14,228 bases of DNA from an uncultured Methylophaga sp. (GTDB lineage: Bacteria > Pseudomonadota > Gammaproteobacteria > Nitrosococcales > Methylophagaceae). The position numbers and the translations under genes are program-made. Numbering within the stretch: position 1 is the first letter of the stretch; each line of letters opens with the position of its first letter. The stretch covers positions 1 through 14,228 of the forward strand of contig CANRLD010000025.1 of the NCBI GenBank assembly GCA_947631375.1, read 5' to 3'. The notes under the pieces are model-generated. The model had not been told where the DNA came from and searched no databases. It saw only the letters and a program-made list of their open reading frames with translations. Positions 13,424 to 14,228 of the stretch are shown here, piece by piece.

Positions 13424-14228
13424 ATGAAATTTGTTGATGAAGCTATAATAAAAGTCAGCGCAGGTGCCGGCGGTAATGGTTGCCTGAGCTTCCGGCGTGA
13501 AAAGTTTATCCCCTTCGGTGGACCGGATGGTGGTGACGGCGGTGATGGCGGTGACGTCTATTTACTGGCCGACAATCAGGTGAATACACTGATTGATTTT
13601 CGTTACCAGCGTCATTTTAAGGCACAACGGGGAGAGCACGGCAGAGGCCGGTTGTGTAGCGGCGCCCGTGGTGAAGATCTGGTGATAAAAGTGCCAGTCG
13701 GAACGGAGGCCTGGGATGACGATACCAATGAATTGATTGGCGACTTGGTCAGTCATGGCGATAAATTGATGGTCGCTAAAGGTGGCTGGCATGGCCTGGG
13801 GAACACCCGCTATAAATCCAGTATCAATCGCGCTCCGCGACAAACTTCTGATGGAACACCAGGCGAAGAGCGTACATTGCGCCTGGAAATGAAGTTGCTG
13901 GCCGATGTCGGATTACTGGGTCTGCCTAATGCCGGCAAGTCCACTTTTATCAGTCAAGTGTCTGCAGCCCAGCCAAAAGTTGCCGATTATCCTTTTACTA
14001 CATTGCATCCGAACCTTGGAGTGGTGACACTCAAGGATGTCCGCAGCTTCGTGATTGCTGATATCCCTGGACTGGTTGAGGGGGCGGCGGAAGGTGCTGG
14101 CCTAGGTATCCAGTTCTTGCGACATCTCACTCGTACCCGGCTACTATTGCATCTGGTTGATATGGCACCTGTTGATGTCAAACAGGATCCTGTAGAAAGC
14201 GTCAATATTATTAATCATGAACTGCTCC
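13424..14228 (+). CDS. obgE: GTPase ObgE/CgtA (3'-truncated by window edge)
   Basis: Essential Obg-family GTPase that binds the 50S subunit and acts in ribosome assembly and stress/ppGpp response. 268 codons are visible, open to the right edge, of roughly 340-400. The N-terminal Obg fold has the Gly-rich GAGGNG (14-19) and GGPDGGDGGDGGD (32-44), then AKGGWHGLGN (118-127). The G domain starts near 158: P-loop GLPNAGKST (166-174), switch I YPFTT (189-193), G3 DIPG (213-216) and EGAAEGAGLG (219-228). The NKxD base-recognition motif and C-terminal domain lie outside the window. The ATG at 13424 follows a weak GGTCGG-like region and gives the canonical MKFVDEA start. It follows rpmA after a strong terminator; the enteric yhbE gene is absent between them. 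Confidence 0.97.
   Translation, partial: MKFVDEAIIKVSAGAGGNGCLSFRREKFIPFGGPDGGDGGDGGDVYLLADNQVNTLIDFRYQRHFKAQRGEHGRGRLCSGARGEDLVIKVPVGTEAWDDDTNELIGDLVSHGDKLMVAKGGWHGLGNTRYKSSINRAPRQTSDGTPGEERTLRLEMKLLADVGLLGLPNAGKSTFISQVSAAQPKVADYPFTTLHPNLGVVTLKDVRSFVIADIPGLVEGAAEGAGLGIQFLRHLTRTRLLLHLVDMAPVDVKQDPVESVNIINHELL

Noticed and set aside
1..14228. Mobile element, prophage, defence system or CRISPR array
   Set aside because: No transposase, integrase, terminal repeats, spacer-repeat pattern or composition shift was found. All genes are core or common accessory metabolic genes.

Overview
This is a stretch of core chromosome from a gammaproteobacterium. The strongest placement signal is ispB transcribed divergently from rplU-rpmA-obgE, a characteristic gammaproteobacterial arrangement; crcB-serS and site-2 protease-trpS-rluB neighbourhoods also fit. 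A pyruvate kinase gene followed directly by a class II fructose-bisphosphate aldolase of the Calvin-cycle (CbbA) type is common in autotrophic and methylotrophic gammaproteobacteria, and an HpnD/HpnE squalene pair is also present. I would guess a sulfur-oxidising or methylotrophic lineage (Methylophaga- or Thiomicrospira-like), but this is inference from gene content only. Base composition looks even across the window, and I see no tRNA, rRNA, IS element, CRISPR array, phage gene or attachment site. No gene-free stretch exceeds about 170 bases.

Layout. Bases 1-6862 read rightward: pyruvate kinase (cut by the left edge), fructose-bisphosphate aldolase, the fluoride channel CrcB, seryl-tRNA synthetase, an M50 site-2-type protease, tryptophanyl-tRNA synthetase and the 23S rRNA pseudouridine synthase RluB. 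Bases 6859-12558 read leftward. From the right these are the polyprenyl diphosphate synthase IspB, a thioredoxin-like [2Fe-2S] ferredoxin, presqualene diphosphate synthase HpnD, the FAD enzyme HpnE, a small lipoprotein, a YciK-like SDR and a GGDEF diguanylate cyclase that meets RluB tail to tail. From 12726 the strand switches back to rplU, rpmA, a strong intrinsic terminator, and obgE (cut by the right edge).

How the genes work together. Pyk and Fba belong to lower and upper glycolysis/gluconeogenesis. IspB makes the quinone side chain from FPP and IPP, and the adjacent HpnD draws on the same FPP pool to enter the squalene branch, so the leftward block is partly an isoprenoid block. The ferredoxin gene overlaps hpnD by an ATGA junction, which suggests a redox partner for HpnE. 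HpnC, the enzyme between HpnD and HpnE, is not in the window. Most other genes are translation and ribosome housekeeping (SerS, TrpS, RluB, L21, L27, ObgE).

Nothing here is clearly a new system. The points most worth checking are the ferredoxin-HpnD-HpnE operon without HpnC, the missing scpAB between trpS and rluB, the dense dyad symmetry before serS, the leader hairpin of rplU, and the alternative foldings before obgE.
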